Below, one piece after another: positions 44,616 to 53,923 of a stretch of DNA of 64,000 nt. Every line of letters starts with the position of its first letter. Position 1 is the first letter of the stretch. Below the pieces are notes generated by a model. The model searched no databases, was not told where the DNA came from, and saw nothing but the letters and a program-made list of their open reading frames with translations. The stretch is from Curtobacterium luteum. GTDB taxonomy: Bacteria > Actinomycetota > Actinomycetes > Actinomycetales > Microbacteriaceae. Made by a program: the position numbers and the translations under genes. The DNA is taken from the NCBI RefSeq assembly GCF_001475545.1, contig NZ_LDQC01000022.1, positions 1 to 64,000 of the forward strand. Reading direction: 5' to 3'.

Positions 44616-46156
44616 CGCTGCGTTCCCTTCGTGCGCCCGAACGGGTCGGGCGTCAGTGTGTACATGGTCTCGAGGTACTCGTGCAGGCCCTCGCCGCCGC
44701 CCTCGCGCCCGAGGCCGGACTGCTTGACGCCGCCGAACGGTGCGGACGCGTTCGACACGATGCCGGTGTTCAGTCCGAGCATGCCGGTCTCGAGCCGCTC
44801 CATGAGTCGCTGCCCGCGGGCGGGGTCCTCGGTGAAGGCGTACCCGACGAGGCCGTACTCGGTGTCGTTCGCCGCTGCGATGCCCTCGTCCTCGGAGGAG
44901 AACGTGCGGATCGCGAGGACCGGGCCGAAGATCTCGTCGCGGAGCAGGTCGCTCCCGGGCTGCACGTCCGTGATGACGGTCGGCGCGTAGAACGTCCCGG
45001 GGCCCTCGACGGGCTGCCCACCGGTGCACAGGGTGGCACCCCGGTCGAGGGCGTCGGTCACGAGCCGGTGCGCCTTGTCGACCGCGCGCTGGTCGATGAG
45101 CGGTCCGATCGCGACACCGTCCTCGGTCCCGCGGCCGACGGTCATCGCCCCGACGCGTTCCGTGAGACGCCGGGCGAACTCCTCGGCCACCGACTCCTGC
45201 ACGATGAACCGGTTCGCCGCGGTGCACGCCTGTCCGGTGTTGCGGAACTTCGCCGCGAGGGCGCCCTCCACCGCGAGGTCGAGGTCGGCGTCCTCGAACA
45301 CGAGGAACGGCGCGTTGCCGCCGAGTTCCATGCTCGTGCGGAGGACGTTCTGCGCGGCCTGCGCGAGGAGCGTCCGGCCGACGGGGGTCGACCCCGTGAA
45401 CGACAGCTTCCGGAGCCGGGGGTCGCTGATGATCGGTTCCGACAGCGCTCCCGCGTGGCTCGTCGGGACGACGTTCACGACCCCGGCGGGCACCCCGGCT
45501 TCGAGCAGGAGGTCCGCGAACAGCAGGGTCGTGAGCGGGGTGAGCTCGGCCGGCTTCACGACCGCGGTGCACCCGGCGGCGAGCGCGGGGGCGATCTTGC
45601 GTGTCGCCATCGCGAGCGGGAAGTTCCAGGGGGTGATGAGGAACGTCGGCCCGACGGGCTTGTGCGTCACGATCGCTCGGCCGGAACCCTCGGGGTTGGT
45701 GCCGTAGGAGCCACCGATCCGGACGGCCTCCTCGGAGAACCACCGGAGGAACTCGCCCCCGTAGGTGACCTCGCCGTTCGCCTCGGCGAGGGGCTTGCCC
45801 ATCTCGAGCGTCATGAGGAGCGCGAAGTCCGCGCGTCGCTCCTGGAGCAGGTCGAACGCCTTCCGGAGCACCTCGGCGCGCTGCCGCGGCGGGGTGGCAG
45901 CCCACGCCTGCTGGGCGGCCGCGGCGGCGTCCAGGGCGCGGACACCGTCCTCGGGGGTCGCATCAGCGATCTCGAGGAGCGTCTCCCCCGTCGACGGGTC
46001 CACGACGGGGAACGTCGCGCCGTCGGCCGCCTGCTGCCACGTACCGTCGACCAGGAGGCCCGTGGGGACCTTCGCGAGCAGCTCGCGTTCGGCGTCGGTG
46101 CGGCCGGCGGGCTGCCGGGTGTCGGTCGTGCTGTGGTCGGTCCGGGTGTCGGTCAT
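44612..46156 (-). CDS. gabD: NAD(P)-dependent succinate-semialdehyde dehydrogenase
   Basis: A 514-residue aldehyde dehydrogenase with TPWNFPLAMATRKIAPALAAGCT, the glutamate MELGGNAPFLVFED and cysteine NTGQACTAANRF, all typical of GabD. The N-terminal 25 residues are Thr/Asp-rich and extra. ATG at 46156 overlaps the gabT stop. It oxidises succinate semialdehyde from GabT to succinate for the citric acid cycle. Confidence 0.93.
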   Translation of the reverse strand: MTDTRTDHSTTDTRQPAGRTDAERELLAKVPTGLLVDGTWQQAADGATFPVVDPSTGETLLEIADATPEDGVRALDAAAAAQQAWAATPPRQRAEVLRKAFDLLQERRADFALLMTLEMGKPLAEANGEVTYGGEFLRWFSEEAVRIGGSYGTNPEGSGRAIVTHKPVGPTFLITPWNFPLAMATRKIAPALAAGCTAVVKPAELTPLTTLLFADLLLEAGVPAGVVNVVPTSHAGALSEPIISDPRLRKLSFTGSTPVGRTLLAQAAQNVLRTSMELGGNAPFLVFEDADLDLAVEGALAAKFRNTGQACTAANRFIVQESVAEEFARRLTERVGAMTVGRGTEDGVAIGPLIDQRAVDKAHRLVTDALDRGATLCTGGQPVEGPGTFYAPTVITDVQPGSDLLRDEIFGPVLAIRTFSSEDEGIAAANDTEYGLVGYAFTEDPARGQRLMERLETGMLGLNTGIVSNASAPFGGVKQSGLGREGGGEGLHEYLETMYTLTPDPFGRTKGTQR

Positions 46157-47517
46157 GCTGCGGCGAGTCCTTCCAGGACGACGTCCAGGCCTTCGCCGAG
46201 GAGTGCGTCGTCGATCGCGAGCGGGGGGAGGAAGCGGAGGACGTTGCCGTACGTCCCCGCGGTGAGCGCGATCACGCCGTGCTCGTACGCGTACTTGACC
46301 ACACGACCGGTGAGCGCGGCGTCGGGTTCGCCGGTCTCCGGGTCGACGAGCTCGATCGCGACCATGGCACCGCGGCCGCGGACGTCGCCGATGCGGGGGT
46401 CCTCGGCCTGTGCAGCACGGAGGCGACCGAGCAGGAGGTCGCCGATGGCCGCGGCACGCTCCACGAGCCCGTCGTGCTCGAAGGCGTCGATCGCGGCGAG
46501 CGCTGCGGCGCACGCGACGGGGTTGCCGCCGTACGTCCCGCCGAGGCCGCCGACGTGGGCTGAGTCCATGATCTCGGCCCGCCCGGTCACTGCGGAGAGC
46601 GGCATGCCGCCGGCCATCCCCTTCGCGGTCGTGACGAGGTCGGGGACGACGCCCTCGTGCTCGCTGGCGAACATCGCACCGGTGCGCGCGAACCCGGTCT
46701 GGACCTCGTCGGCGATGAAGACGACGCCGTTCGCCGTCGCCCACTCGGACAGGGCGGACAGGAAGCCGGGCGCAGGGACGACGAAGCCGCCCTCGCCCTG
46801 GATGGGCTCGATGAGGAGCGCGGCCGTGTTCTCGGCGCCGACCTGCTTCTCGATCTGGGTGATCGCGCGCTTCGCGGCCTCGGCCCCGGTCAGGCCGCCG
46901 TCGCGGAAGGGGTATGACATCGGGACGCGGTACACCTCGGGGGCGAACGGTCCGAAGCCGTTCTTGTACGGCTGGTTCTTCGCCGTCAGCGCCATCGTGA
47001 GGTTCGTCCGGCCGTGGTACGCGTGGTCGAACACGACGATCGCCTGCTTGCCGGTGTGCTTCCGGGCGATCTTCACCGCGTTCTCGACGGCCTCCGCACC
47101 GGAGTTGAACAGGGCCGTGCGCTTCTCGTGGTCGCCGGGCGTCAGTCGGTTCAGCGCCTCCGCGACCTCGACGTACCCGTCGTAGGCGGCGATCGTGAAG
47201 CACGTGTGCGTGAACGACGCGACCTGCTGCTGCACGGCCTCGACCACGCGGGGGTGGGCGTTGCCCACGCTCGTGACGGCGATGCCGGACCCCAGGTCGA
47301 CGAAGGAGTTGCCGTCCGCGTCGACGACCACGCCGCCGCCGGCAGCGACGACCGCGATCGGCACCGCGACCCCGACGCCGGCGGCCACCGCGGCGCGCTT
47401 GCGGTCCATGAGCTCCCGGGAGCGGGGACCCGGCACCTCGGTGACGAGCCGGCGCTCCTGCGGCAGCGAGGGGCCACCCGTGGCGGCGCTGGTCGAGGGT
47501 GCGACGGTGGAGGTCAT
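46153..47517 (-). CDS. gabT: 4-aminobutyrate aminotransferase
   Basis: A 454-residue class III aminotransferase: FNSGAEAVENAVKIAR, DHAYHGRTNLTMALT, IEPIQGEGGF, IADEVQTGFARTG and the PLP lysine in TTAKGMAGGMPLS. This matches actinobacterial GabT closely. It transfers the amino group of GABA to 2-oxoglutarate. The ATG at 47517 is preferred to an ATG 12 codons upstream in the promoter. First gene of gabT-gabD-puo and divergent from a PucR regulator. Confidence 0.94.
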   Translation of the reverse strand: MTSTVAPSTSAATGGPSLPQERRLVTEVPGPRSRELMDRKRAAVAAGVGVAVPIAVVAAGGGVVVDADGNSFVDLGSGIAVTSVGNAHPRVVEAVQQQVASFTHTCFTIAAYDGYVEVAEALNRLTPGDHEKRTALFNSGAEAVENAVKIARKHTGKQAIVVFDHAYHGRTNLTMALTAKNQPYKNGFGPFAPEVYRVPMSYPFRDGGLTGAEAAKRAITQIEKQVGAENTAALLIEPIQGEGGFVVPAPGFLSALSEWATANGVVFIADEVQTGFARTGAMFASEHEGVVPDLVTTAKGMAGGMPLSAVTGRAEIMDSAHVGGLGGTYGGNPVACAAALAAIDAFEHDGLVERAAAIGDLLLGRLRAAQAEDPRIGDVRGRGAMVAIELVDPETGEPDAALTGRVVKYAYEHGVIALTAGTYGNVLRFLPPLAIDDALLGEGLDVVLEGLAAA

Positions 47518-47609
47518 GCGGCGATCGTAGGAGCCTCGCGCCGGGAGCCCCACCGTCCACGGCGTACACCCGGTCCGCTCCCCTTCGCCACAGCGGATAG
47601 CATCCGTCC

Positions 47610-49223
47610 ATGCCCGCCACGCTGCGCTCCCTGCTCCACCGCGCCGACCTCCGGCTCCGGCTGCTCACGAGCGACGATGCACCCGACCTGGACGCCCCGC
47701 TGTCCTGGCTGCACAGCTCGGACCTCGAGGACCCGACGCCGTTCCTCGCCGACGGACAGGGCCTCCTCACGACGGGCACGCAGTTCGGGGACGCCGAGGT
47801 GGGAGCGGAGATCGCCGAGGCCTACGTCGACCGGCTCCGGCGGCGCGGTGTGGTCGCGCTCGGGTTCGGCACGGAGGTCGTCCGGGCCGGCACCCCGGCG
47901 TCGCTGGTCGAGGCCTGCGACGCGCACGGTCTGCCGCTCTTCGAGGTGCCCTACGAGACGTCGTTCATCGCCGTCGCGCAGGCGAACGCCGACGCGGTGT
48001 CGCGCGAGGCCAACGCCCGGAACGCGTGGGCACTCGCGGCGCAGCGGGCGATCTCACTCGCGGCGATGCGACCGGACGGGCTCGGTGCGACGATCGCCGA
48101 GCTCTCCCGGCAGCTCGACGGGTGGGTCGGGCTGTTCGACCTGACGGGCAGGCTCGACCGCGGGTTCCCCGACCGTGCCGTCCCGGACGCCGACCTCGAC
48201 GTGCTGCGGTCCGAGACGCTCCGACTGCTCCGGGCGGGGCAGCGGGCGAGCCTGCCGGTCACCACCGAGCACCGCACCGGGTACACGCTCCAGACCCTCG
48301 GCAGCGGTGGGCACCTCGCCGGGGTGCTGGCGATCCAGAACGGCGGCGCGCTCGACCGGGCAGGGCGCGAGGTCGTCACCGCCGTCATCGCCCTCGCCGG
48401 ACTCGCCCTGCAGCAGAACCGCGAGCTCGCCCGGGCCCGGGGACTCCTGCGCACCGGGCTCCTCACGATGCTGTCGGTCGGCGACCCGGCCGTGGTGGAC
48501 TCGACCTCGCGCGAGGTGTGGGGACCACTCCCACCGGAGCCGGTGCGGATCGCCGCCGTCGACGTGGCCGACCAGGACCTCGACGCCGTCGTCGACCTGC
48601 TCGAGCTGTGGGTGCAGGACCGTCCCGGCCGGTTGTTCTTCGCCGTCGACGACGCGCTCTTCCTCTGCGTCGGCGCGGAGGACACGGCCGTGGTCGAGGA
48701 GCTCGTCGACCGGTTCGAGCTGCACGCCGGACTCTCCGACGGAGCCTCGTACCGGTACTTCGGCCGCGCCCGCACCGAGGCCGTGCAGGCGCTCGACCGC
48801 CGCCGCGAGGGACGCCCCGGCACCACCGAGTTCGGGGACCTCGCCCGCGAGGGGGTGCTCGCCCACCTCGCCCACGTCGACGTCGACGCCGGGGCCGTGG
48901 CCCGCGCGTTCCTCGCCCCGCTCCTCGACCACGACCGCGCTTCCGGCACCGCACTCACCCGCACGGTCCGCACCTGGCTCGAGCAGAACTGCGAGTACGA
49001 CCGCACCGCCCAGGCCCTCGGCGTCCACCGGCACACCGCTCGCGCCCGGGTGGAGCACGCCGGTCGGCTGCTCGACCGCGACCTCTCCGCCTTCGCGACC
49101 CGCGCCGACCTCTGGGCCGCGTTCGTCGTCGACGGCAGCAGCGGCCCGACCGGCGTCGACGGCCCGACCGGCGTCGACGGCCCGACCGGAGCCACCGGCA
49201 CCGGCCGGGTGGCCGCCGTCTAG
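47610..49223 (+). CDS. PucR family transcriptional regulator with collagen-like tail
   Basis: A 537-residue regulator: an N-terminal PucR domain (residues 5-125), a central GAF/GGDEF-like sensing region, and a C-terminal PucR helix-turn-helix (VRTWLEQNCEYDRTAQALGVHRHTARARV). Divergent transcription from gabT is the classical place of a GABA-responsive activator in this family. The last 25 residues are unusual: Gly-Pro-Thr-Gly-Val-Asp repeats created by an 18-base tandem duplication. ATG at 47610 lies 92 bases from gabT, so the promoters overlap. Confidence 0.9.
   Translation: MPATLRSLLHRADLRLRLLTSDDAPDLDAPLSWLHSSDLEDPTPFLADGQGLLTTGTQFGDAEVGAEIAEAYVDRLRRRGVVALGFGTEVVRAGTPASLVEACDAHGLPLFEVPYETSFIAVAQANADAVSREANARNAWALAAQRAISLAAMRPDGLGATIAELSRQLDGWVGLFDLTGRLDRGFPDRAVPDADLDVLRSETLRLLRAGQRASLPVTTEHRTGYTLQTLGSGGHLAGVLAIQNGGALDRAGREVVTAVIALAGLALQQNRELARARGLLRTGLLTMLSVGDPAVVDSTSREVWGPLPPEPVRIAAVDVADQDLDAVVDLLELWVQDRPGRLFFAVDDALFLCVGAEDTAVVEELVDRFELHAGLSDGASYRYFGRARTEAVQALDRRREGRPGTTEFGDLAREGVLAHLAHVDVDAGAVARAFLAPLLDHDRASGTALTRTVRTWLEQNCEYDRTAQALGVHRHTARARVEHAGRLLDRDLSAFATRADLWAAFVVDGSSGPTGVDGPTGVDGPTGATGTGRVAAV
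49143..49189 (+). repeat. 18-bp tandem repeat at the 3' end of the pucR gene
   Basis: GGCCCGACCGGCGTCGAC occurs twice in full (49143-49160, 49161-49178) plus an 11-base partial third copy. In frame it encodes Gly-Pro-Thr-Gly-Val-Asp units, a collagen-like pattern. Confidence 0.9.
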
Positions 49224-49226
49224 GCT

Positions 49227-49865
49227 GTGCGCGTGCCGACCACACCGGCCCGCCGGCGCCTCAGCCCGGCCGAGCGGGAGGCCCAGATCACCGAGGCTGC
49301 CATCGCGCTCGCGCGGGCTGACGGACTGACCGCCGTCACGCTGCGCGGGACCGCGGCCTCGGTCGGTGTCGCGCCGTCGCTCGTGGCGCACTACTTCCCC
49401 GCGATGGAGGACCTCGTCGGCGACACGTTCCGGGCGATCGCGTCCGACGAGGTCGCCGAGGTGACCCGGCTCGTGGCCCGTGAGTCCGACCCCGTCGCGC
49501 AGTTGTCCGTCCTGCTCGCCGCCGTCACCGATCCCGCCCGCGACGACGTCGCCGTCCTCTGGGCCGACGCCTGGAGCCTCGGCCGGACGAACGACGTGCT
49601 CGCCGCTGCCGCGCGCGACGTCATGGACGAGTGGCAGCGACTCGCGACCGGTGTCGTCGAGGCCGGGGTGAGCGCCGGGGTCATGCACACCGAGGACCCT
49701 GCAGCCGTCGGCCGGCTGCTCTTCGCCCTCGTCGACGCCACGAACGGCTACGCCCTCGTCGACCACCTCGACCGATCGACGCGCGACGACCTCGTCCGGA
49801 GCACGACCGCCCGCGCCGTCGGCCTCGACGCAGCCGCCCTCGGAGCGAGTCAGCTCAACGGATGA
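49227..49865 (+). CDS. TetR family transcriptional regulator
   Basis: A 212-residue regulator with an N-terminal helix-turn-helix (REAQITEAAIALARADG, then LRGTAASVGVAPSLVAHYFP) and a helical ligand domain. It begins three bases after the PucR stop, so the two may be cotranscribed. This suggests a second regulator of polyamine or GABA genes. GTG 49227 or GTG 49233 could be the start. The 3' end overlaps by 11 bases the converging membrane protein gene. Confidence 0.87.
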   Translation: MRVPTTPARRRLSPAEREAQITEAAIALARADGLTAVTLRGTAASVGVAPSLVAHYFPAMEDLVGDTFRAIASDEVAEVTRLVARESDPVAQLSVLLAAVTDPARDDVAVLWADAWSLGRTNDVLAAAARDVMDEWQRLATGVVEAGVSAGVMHTEDPAAVGRLLFALVDATNGYALVDHLDRSTRDDLVRSTTARAVGLDAAALGASQLNG

Positions 49866-50406
49866 ACACCCAGTTGATCGCCGCGAACACCGCTGCGGCA
49901 CAGAGCGACAGGTTTCCGAGTCGTTCGTACGACGCAGCGGCCGCCGACCGCGCCGAACCGAGTTCGCGCGCATCACGCCGCACGGCCTCACGGTGGTCGC
50001 GTCGGAGCGCATGACGGAGGCGACGGGACGCATCATCCAGCTCAGCGATCTCGGACGCCGAGGGAATCGGGTCCCAGCGAGCCTCCTTGCGAAACGCTCG
50101 TTGTTCGGATCGCGACCGCGATCGCGTCCGCATCGCGAGAGTGATGAGCGTCGCACCGATCAGGCCCAGGAACACGGGAAAGCCGTTGAAGACCGAGAGG
50201 ACGCCGGCAAGGTCGCGTTGCTGCGCAGCCTCTGCGAAGCGTTCCACGATTCCCCAGAGCATCGCACAGACAGCGACGATGAGAAGCAGGGTCGGGGTGA
50301 CCTGGATCATCTGCAGCCGGAACCATCCCGGGCCGCTCCGACTCGGGCGGGGGGCCATCACCCGACCACTTCCGGACTCCTCGTTCTCTGCCCGCTGAAC
50401 TGTCAT
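49855..50406 (-). CDS. Predicted membrane protein with cytoplasmic helical domain, unknown
   Basis: A 183-residue protein with two N-terminal membrane segments (about residues 34-52 and 70-90), an Arg/Glu/Ala-rich helical region (residues 95-155, likely coiled coil) and a C-terminal hydrophobic segment. GAAGGG precedes the ATG at 50406. No family recognised. The base composition is somewhat lower in GC and codon use less biased than its neighbours, which may point to a gene of outside origin. Confidence 0.6.
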   Translation of the reverse strand: MTVQRAENEESGSGRVMAPRPSRSGPGWFRLQMIQVTPTLLLIVAVCAMLWGIVERFAEAAQQRDLAGVLSVFNGFPVFLGLIGATLITLAMRTRSRSRSEQRAFRKEARWDPIPSASEIAELDDASRRLRHALRRDHREAVRRDARELGSARSAAAASYERLGNLSLCAAAVFAAINWVFIR

Positions 50407-50557
50407 GCGCACCCTTCGTGGACCCGGCGATCGCCGGATTGAGAATTGATCATGTCATATCGGTGATGACCTCAACTCGGCCACTCCTGCGAGCGCCCAG
50501 CGGCGCGGCAGAAGCGCGCCGCCCACTGACGCGGTGCGACCTCGCCGTGACCCCACG
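50407..50557. promoter_or_regulatory. AT-rich upstream region of the unknown membrane protein
   Basis: Contains the perfect palindrome CCGGCGA-TCGCCGG at 50424-50437 and, further up, a low-GC stretch around 50440-50470. There GTCAT-ATCGGTG-ATGAC forms an inverted repeat and TATGACAT could be a minus-strand -10 region. Likely promoter with two candidate operators. Confidence 0.5.
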
Positions 50558-50603
50558 ACGGACGGGAGGCACGGTGTCAGCCGGTACCGTGCCTCCCGTC
50601 CGT
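50558..50603. terminator. 46-bp palindrome, repeat family copy F
   Basis: Outer arms ACGGACGGGAGGC/GCCTCCCGTCCGT are identical to copies A, C and D; the inner stem has two mismatches near the loop. It lies 32 bases past the stop of the sugar-binding lipoprotein gene. Confidence 0.78.
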
Positions 50604-50635
50604 CAGCGCGTCAGCGCCTCAGCCCGTCAGGGCGT

Positions 50636-51973
50636 TCAGCCCTTGACCGGGATCGACTGCGCCTTGAGCGCCGCGACGGTCTTGGACTGCCCCGACCGGA
50701 GCGCCTCGAGGAGCGTGCCGTTCCCGGACGCCGCCTGGCCGAACCCGTCGGACACGTCCGAGTAGGTCTGCGTCATGGTCGGACCCCAGGTGAAGGGCTG
50801 GATGTCCTTCGCCGCGGTCGCGAACTCCTCGTAGATCTTCTGGTTGCCGTAGAAGGGGAGCCCCTCGGTCAGCGCGGGGAGGTCGGCACCGGTGGTGGAC
50901 GCCGGGTAGAGGTTGGCCTCCTTGTTCAGGGCGGCGAGCGCCTCCTCCGACGTGTTCAGCCACACCAGGAACTTCGACGCCTCGGCCGGGTGCTTGCTGC
51001 CCGTGAAGACGACGTTGGACGAGCCACCCCAGGCAGCGGACTTGGTCTCACCCGCGGTCCACTGCGGCATCGGCGCGACGGCCCACTTGCCCGAGGTCGA
51101 GGGCGCACCGCTCGAGATGGTGTTCGCACCCCAGACGGCCGAGACCCAGGTCCAGTCCTGACCCTTGTCGTACGCGTTGTTCCACTGGTCGGTGAAGCTC
51201 GGCAGGGTGTTGACGAGCTTCTTGTCGATGAGGTCCTGCCAGTAGTCGGCGACCTTCTTCGACGCGCTGTCGGTGAGGTTCACCGTCCAGTCCGAGCCGG
51301 AGTTCGAGAACCACTGGCCGCCGGCCTGCGAGACGAGCCCGGCGAACTGGTTGACGTCGCCCTTGGCGAAGTTGGTGATGTTGCCGCCCATCGCCTTGAT
51401 CTTGACGGCGTCCTCGGCGTACTCGTCCCAGGTCTTCGGCACGTCGAGGCCGGCCTTCTCGAAGAGGTCCTTGCGGTAGTACAGCGCCATCGGGCCGGAG
51501 TCCTGCGGCACGGCGTAGACCGACTTCGACTCGCCGAACGTGACCTGGTTCCAGAGGCCGGACGAGAAGTCCTTCTTCGCGTCGCTGATGCCGGCACAGG
51601 CACCGATGTCCTCGAGGCCGCCCTGCACCCGGAACGCCGGCAGGGTGTCGTACTCGACCTGGCCGATGTCCGGCGCCTGCTTCGCCTTGAGCTGGTTGAA
51701 GAAGTTCTGGTACGTCCCGCTGTTGCCGTTCGCGACGATGGAGACCTTGACCTGGATGTCCGGGTTCTCCTTGTTCCAGATCGCCACGACCTTGTCCATG
51801 TTGGGGACCCAGGTGGTGAAGTCGAGCGTGACCTTGCCGCTCGACGGCTTGCAGCTCGCGGCCGCGGTGTCGGAACCGCTCCCGGAGCCGCTGCCGCCGG
51901 CGCTGCAGCCGGCGAGGGCCACGGTCGCGGCGACCGCCACGGCGGCGACGCTGAGGAACTTCGTTGTCTTCAT
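50636..51973 (-). CDS. Sugar ABC transporter substrate-binding lipoprotein
   Basis: A 445-residue exported lipoprotein: signal peptide and lipobox LAGC (cysteine at residue 23), a Gly/Ser linker, then a family 1 solute-binding fold (TTWVPNMDKVVAIWNKENPDI; GPMALYYRKDLFEKAGL). It is the last gene of the operon lacking its own ATPase, as usual for CUT1 systems that share an MsiK-type ATPase. The GH42 gene at the operon head suggests galactosides as ligands. An 88-base gap separates it from the permease gene. Confidence 0.91.
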   Translation of the reverse strand: MKTTKFLSVAAVAVAATVALAGCSAGGSGSGSGSDTAAASCKPSSGKVTLDFTTWVPNMDKVVAIWNKENPDIQVKVSIVANGNSGTYQNFFNQLKAKQAPDIGQVEYDTLPAFRVQGGLEDIGACAGISDAKKDFSSGLWNQVTFGESKSVYAVPQDSGPMALYYRKDLFEKAGLDVPKTWDEYAEDAVKIKAMGGNITNFAKGDVNQFAGLVSQAGGQWFSNSGSDWTVNLTDSASKKVADYWQDLIDKKLVNTLPSFTDQWNNAYDKGQDWTWVSAVWGANTISSGAPSTSGKWAVAPMPQWTAGETKSAAWGGSSNVVFTGSKHPAEASKFLVWLNTSEEALAALNKEANLYPASTTGADLPALTEGLPFYGNQKIYEEFATAAKDIQPFTWGPTMTQTYSDVSDGFGQAASGNGTLLEALRSGQSKTVAALKAQSIPVKG

Positions 51974-52061
51974 GCTGTTTCCGTTCGGATGTGGGTGGAG
52001 GGTCGAAGGTTCTGGTGGAGGCTGTCGCGGCCGGGAGGTCACCGCCGCGACGGGGTCGCTG

Positions 52062-53012
52062 CTACTTGAGGCCGCCGGCTCCGAGGCCGGACCGCCAGAA
52101 GCGCTGGAGGGAGAGGAACGCGACGAGCAGCGGGATGATCGAGACGAACGACCCGATGAGCACGAGGGTCCGGAGGTCCGGGTACTGGTTCACGCTCGAG
52201 TTCCACGTGTAGAGGCCGAGGGTGACGGGGAACAGCGACGAGTCGCGGAGCATCACGAGCGGCAGGAAGAAGTTGTTCCAGATCGCGACGAACTGGAACA
52301 GGAAGATCGTCACGAGCGCGGGCGACATGAGCCGCACGGCCACGGTGAAGAACGTGCGGACCTCACCGGAGCCGTCGATGCGCGCGGCCTCGATGATCTC
52401 GTCGGGCACGCTCGACGCCGCGAACAGACGCGACAGGTACACGCCGAACGGGCTGACGATGCTCGGCAGGAACACCGACCAGAACGTGTCGGTCAGGTCC
52501 ACCTGGCTGAAGATGAGGAACAGCGGGAGGGCCAGTGCGGTCGCCGGGACGAGCACGCCGCCGAGGAACACGTTGAAGAGGGCCTCGCGGCCGCGGAACC
52601 GGTACTTCGCGAGCGCGTAGCCGCACATCGCGGAGAGCACGGTGCCGAGGAGCCCGGCGACGCCGGCGTAGGCGATGCTGTTGAGCATCCACCGGACGTA
52701 GACGCCGTCCTGGTACGTGAACAGCCGGCCGAGGTTGCCGACGAAGTCCTGCACGGACGAGGCGCTGAACCAGAGCGAGAACGTCGTGTTGAAGTTCGCG
52801 GTCGTCTTCGTCGACGAGACCAGCAGCCAGAAGATCGGCAGCAGGAAGTAGACGGTGAAGACGCCCATGACGAGCATCGCCGCGCCGCGCGAGATGACGC
52901 TCTCGCGTGGTCCCCGCGCTCCACGCTGGTGCGGCCTGGAGGCACGGTTCGGGTCGAGCGGACGGCCTGCGTCCGCCACGAGGTCACGTCGGGAGGGTGC
53001 GTTGACGGTCAC
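52062..53012 (-). CDS. Sugar ABC transporter permease (MalG-like, CUT1)
   Basis: A 316-residue permease with a 40-residue polar N-terminus, six membrane segments and the coupling motif EAARIDGSGEVRTFFTVAVRLMSP. GTG at 53012 overlaps the preceding permease gene. It forms the channel with the MalF-like partner for uptake of the galactoside bound by the lipoprotein. Confidence 0.9.
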   Translation of the reverse strand: MTVNAPSRRDLVADAGRPLDPNRASRPHQRGARGPRESVISRGAAMLVMGVFTVYFLLPIFWLLVSSTKTTANFNTTFSLWFSASSVQDFVGNLGRLFTYQDGVYVRWMLNSIAYAGVAGLLGTVLSAMCGYALAKYRFRGREALFNVFLGGVLVPATALALPLFLIFSQVDLTDTFWSVFLPSIVSPFGVYLSRLFAASSVPDEIIEAARIDGSGEVRTFFTVAVRLMSPALVTIFLFQFVAIWNNFFLPLVMLRDSSLFPVTLGLYTWNSSVNQYPDLRTLVLIGSFVSIIPLLVAFLSLQRFWRSGLGAGGLK

Positions 53013-53923
53013 TGGGCGGCCTTCCGCTGGGTCAGTCGGAGGAACCCGATCGACAGGACGAACGTGGCGACGGCGAGGACGACCGAGAACGCCGCGGCGA
53101 GGTTGAAGTTCGGCACCGAGGAGGTCGAGTAGACGAGCATGTTCGGCGTGAAGGTCGACGAGATCGTCGAGGTGAACTGCCGGAACACGGTCGGCTCGGT
53201 CAGGAGCTGCAGGGTGCCGATGATCGAGAACACGGCGGTCAGGACGATCGCGGGGATCACCATCGGGATCTTGATGGACCAGGCGATCCGGAACTGCGAC
53301 GCACCGTCGAGCTTGGCGGCCTCGTAGATCTCGGTCGGGATCGCGAGGAGCGACGAGTAGATGATCAGCATGTTGTAGCCGACGTAGACCCACGTGACGA
53401 CGTTCGCGACGGCCCAGAGCACGGTCCCGGACCCGAGGAGGTCGACCTTCGACGTGACGGCGGAGAACGGCGAGAGGTTCGGCGCGTAGAGGTAGCCCCA
53501 CATGATCGCCGCGATGACCCCGGGGACGGCGTAGGGCGCGAAGAAGGCCAGGCGGAAGAACCGCTTGCCGCGCAGGAGCGGGGAGTCGAGCAGGAGCGCG
53601 AAGACCAGGGCGAGCGCGAGCATCACGGGGACCTGCACGACGCCGAACAGCAGCACGCGGAGGATCGAGCCCCAGAACTCGCTGTTCTGGAAGACGAGCA
53701 CGTACTGGCTGAGGCCGCCGAACACCTGCGTCGGGGCGCCGAACGTGCCCTGGCGCTCGATCTTCAGCAGTGACTGCCACACCGCGTAGAGGATCGGGAC
53801 GAGGTAGAACGCGGTGAAGAGCACGGCGAACGGCGTGACGAAGACCGCGATCGCGCGACGGTACCGGAAGCCCCCGCCGCGTCGACGTCGGGCGACCCGG
53901 GGTCGCTGGGCTGTGGTGGTCAT
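53009..53923 (-). CDS. Sugar ABC transporter permease (MalF-like, CUT1)
   Basis: A 304-residue permease: basic N-terminus (RRRRGGGFRYRR), six membrane segments and the coupling motif YEAAKLDGASQFRIAWSIKIPM. The start overlaps the beta-galactosidase stop by four bases (ATGA), so uptake and hydrolysis are coupled. Confidence 0.9.
   Translation of the reverse strand: MTTTAQRPRVARRRRGGGFRYRRAIAVFVTPFAVLFTAFYLVPILYAVWQSLLKIERQGTFGAPTQVFGGLSQYVLVFQNSEFWGSILRVLLFGVVQVPVMLALALVFALLLDSPLLRGKRFFRLAFFAPYAVPGVIAAIMWGYLYAPNLSPFSAVTSKVDLLGSGTVLWAVANVVTWVYVGYNMLIIYSSLLAIPTEIYEAAKLDGASQFRIAWSIKIPMVIPAIVLTAVFSIIGTLQLLTEPTVFRQFTSTISSTFTPNMLVYSTSSVPNFNLAAAFSVVLAVATFVLSIGFLRLTQRKAAQ

Noticed and set aside
44612-47779. 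1055-residue frame joining gabD with sequence over gabT
   Set aside because: gabT is encoded in another frame over the same bases; gabD has its own ATG at 46156 overlapping the gabT stop.
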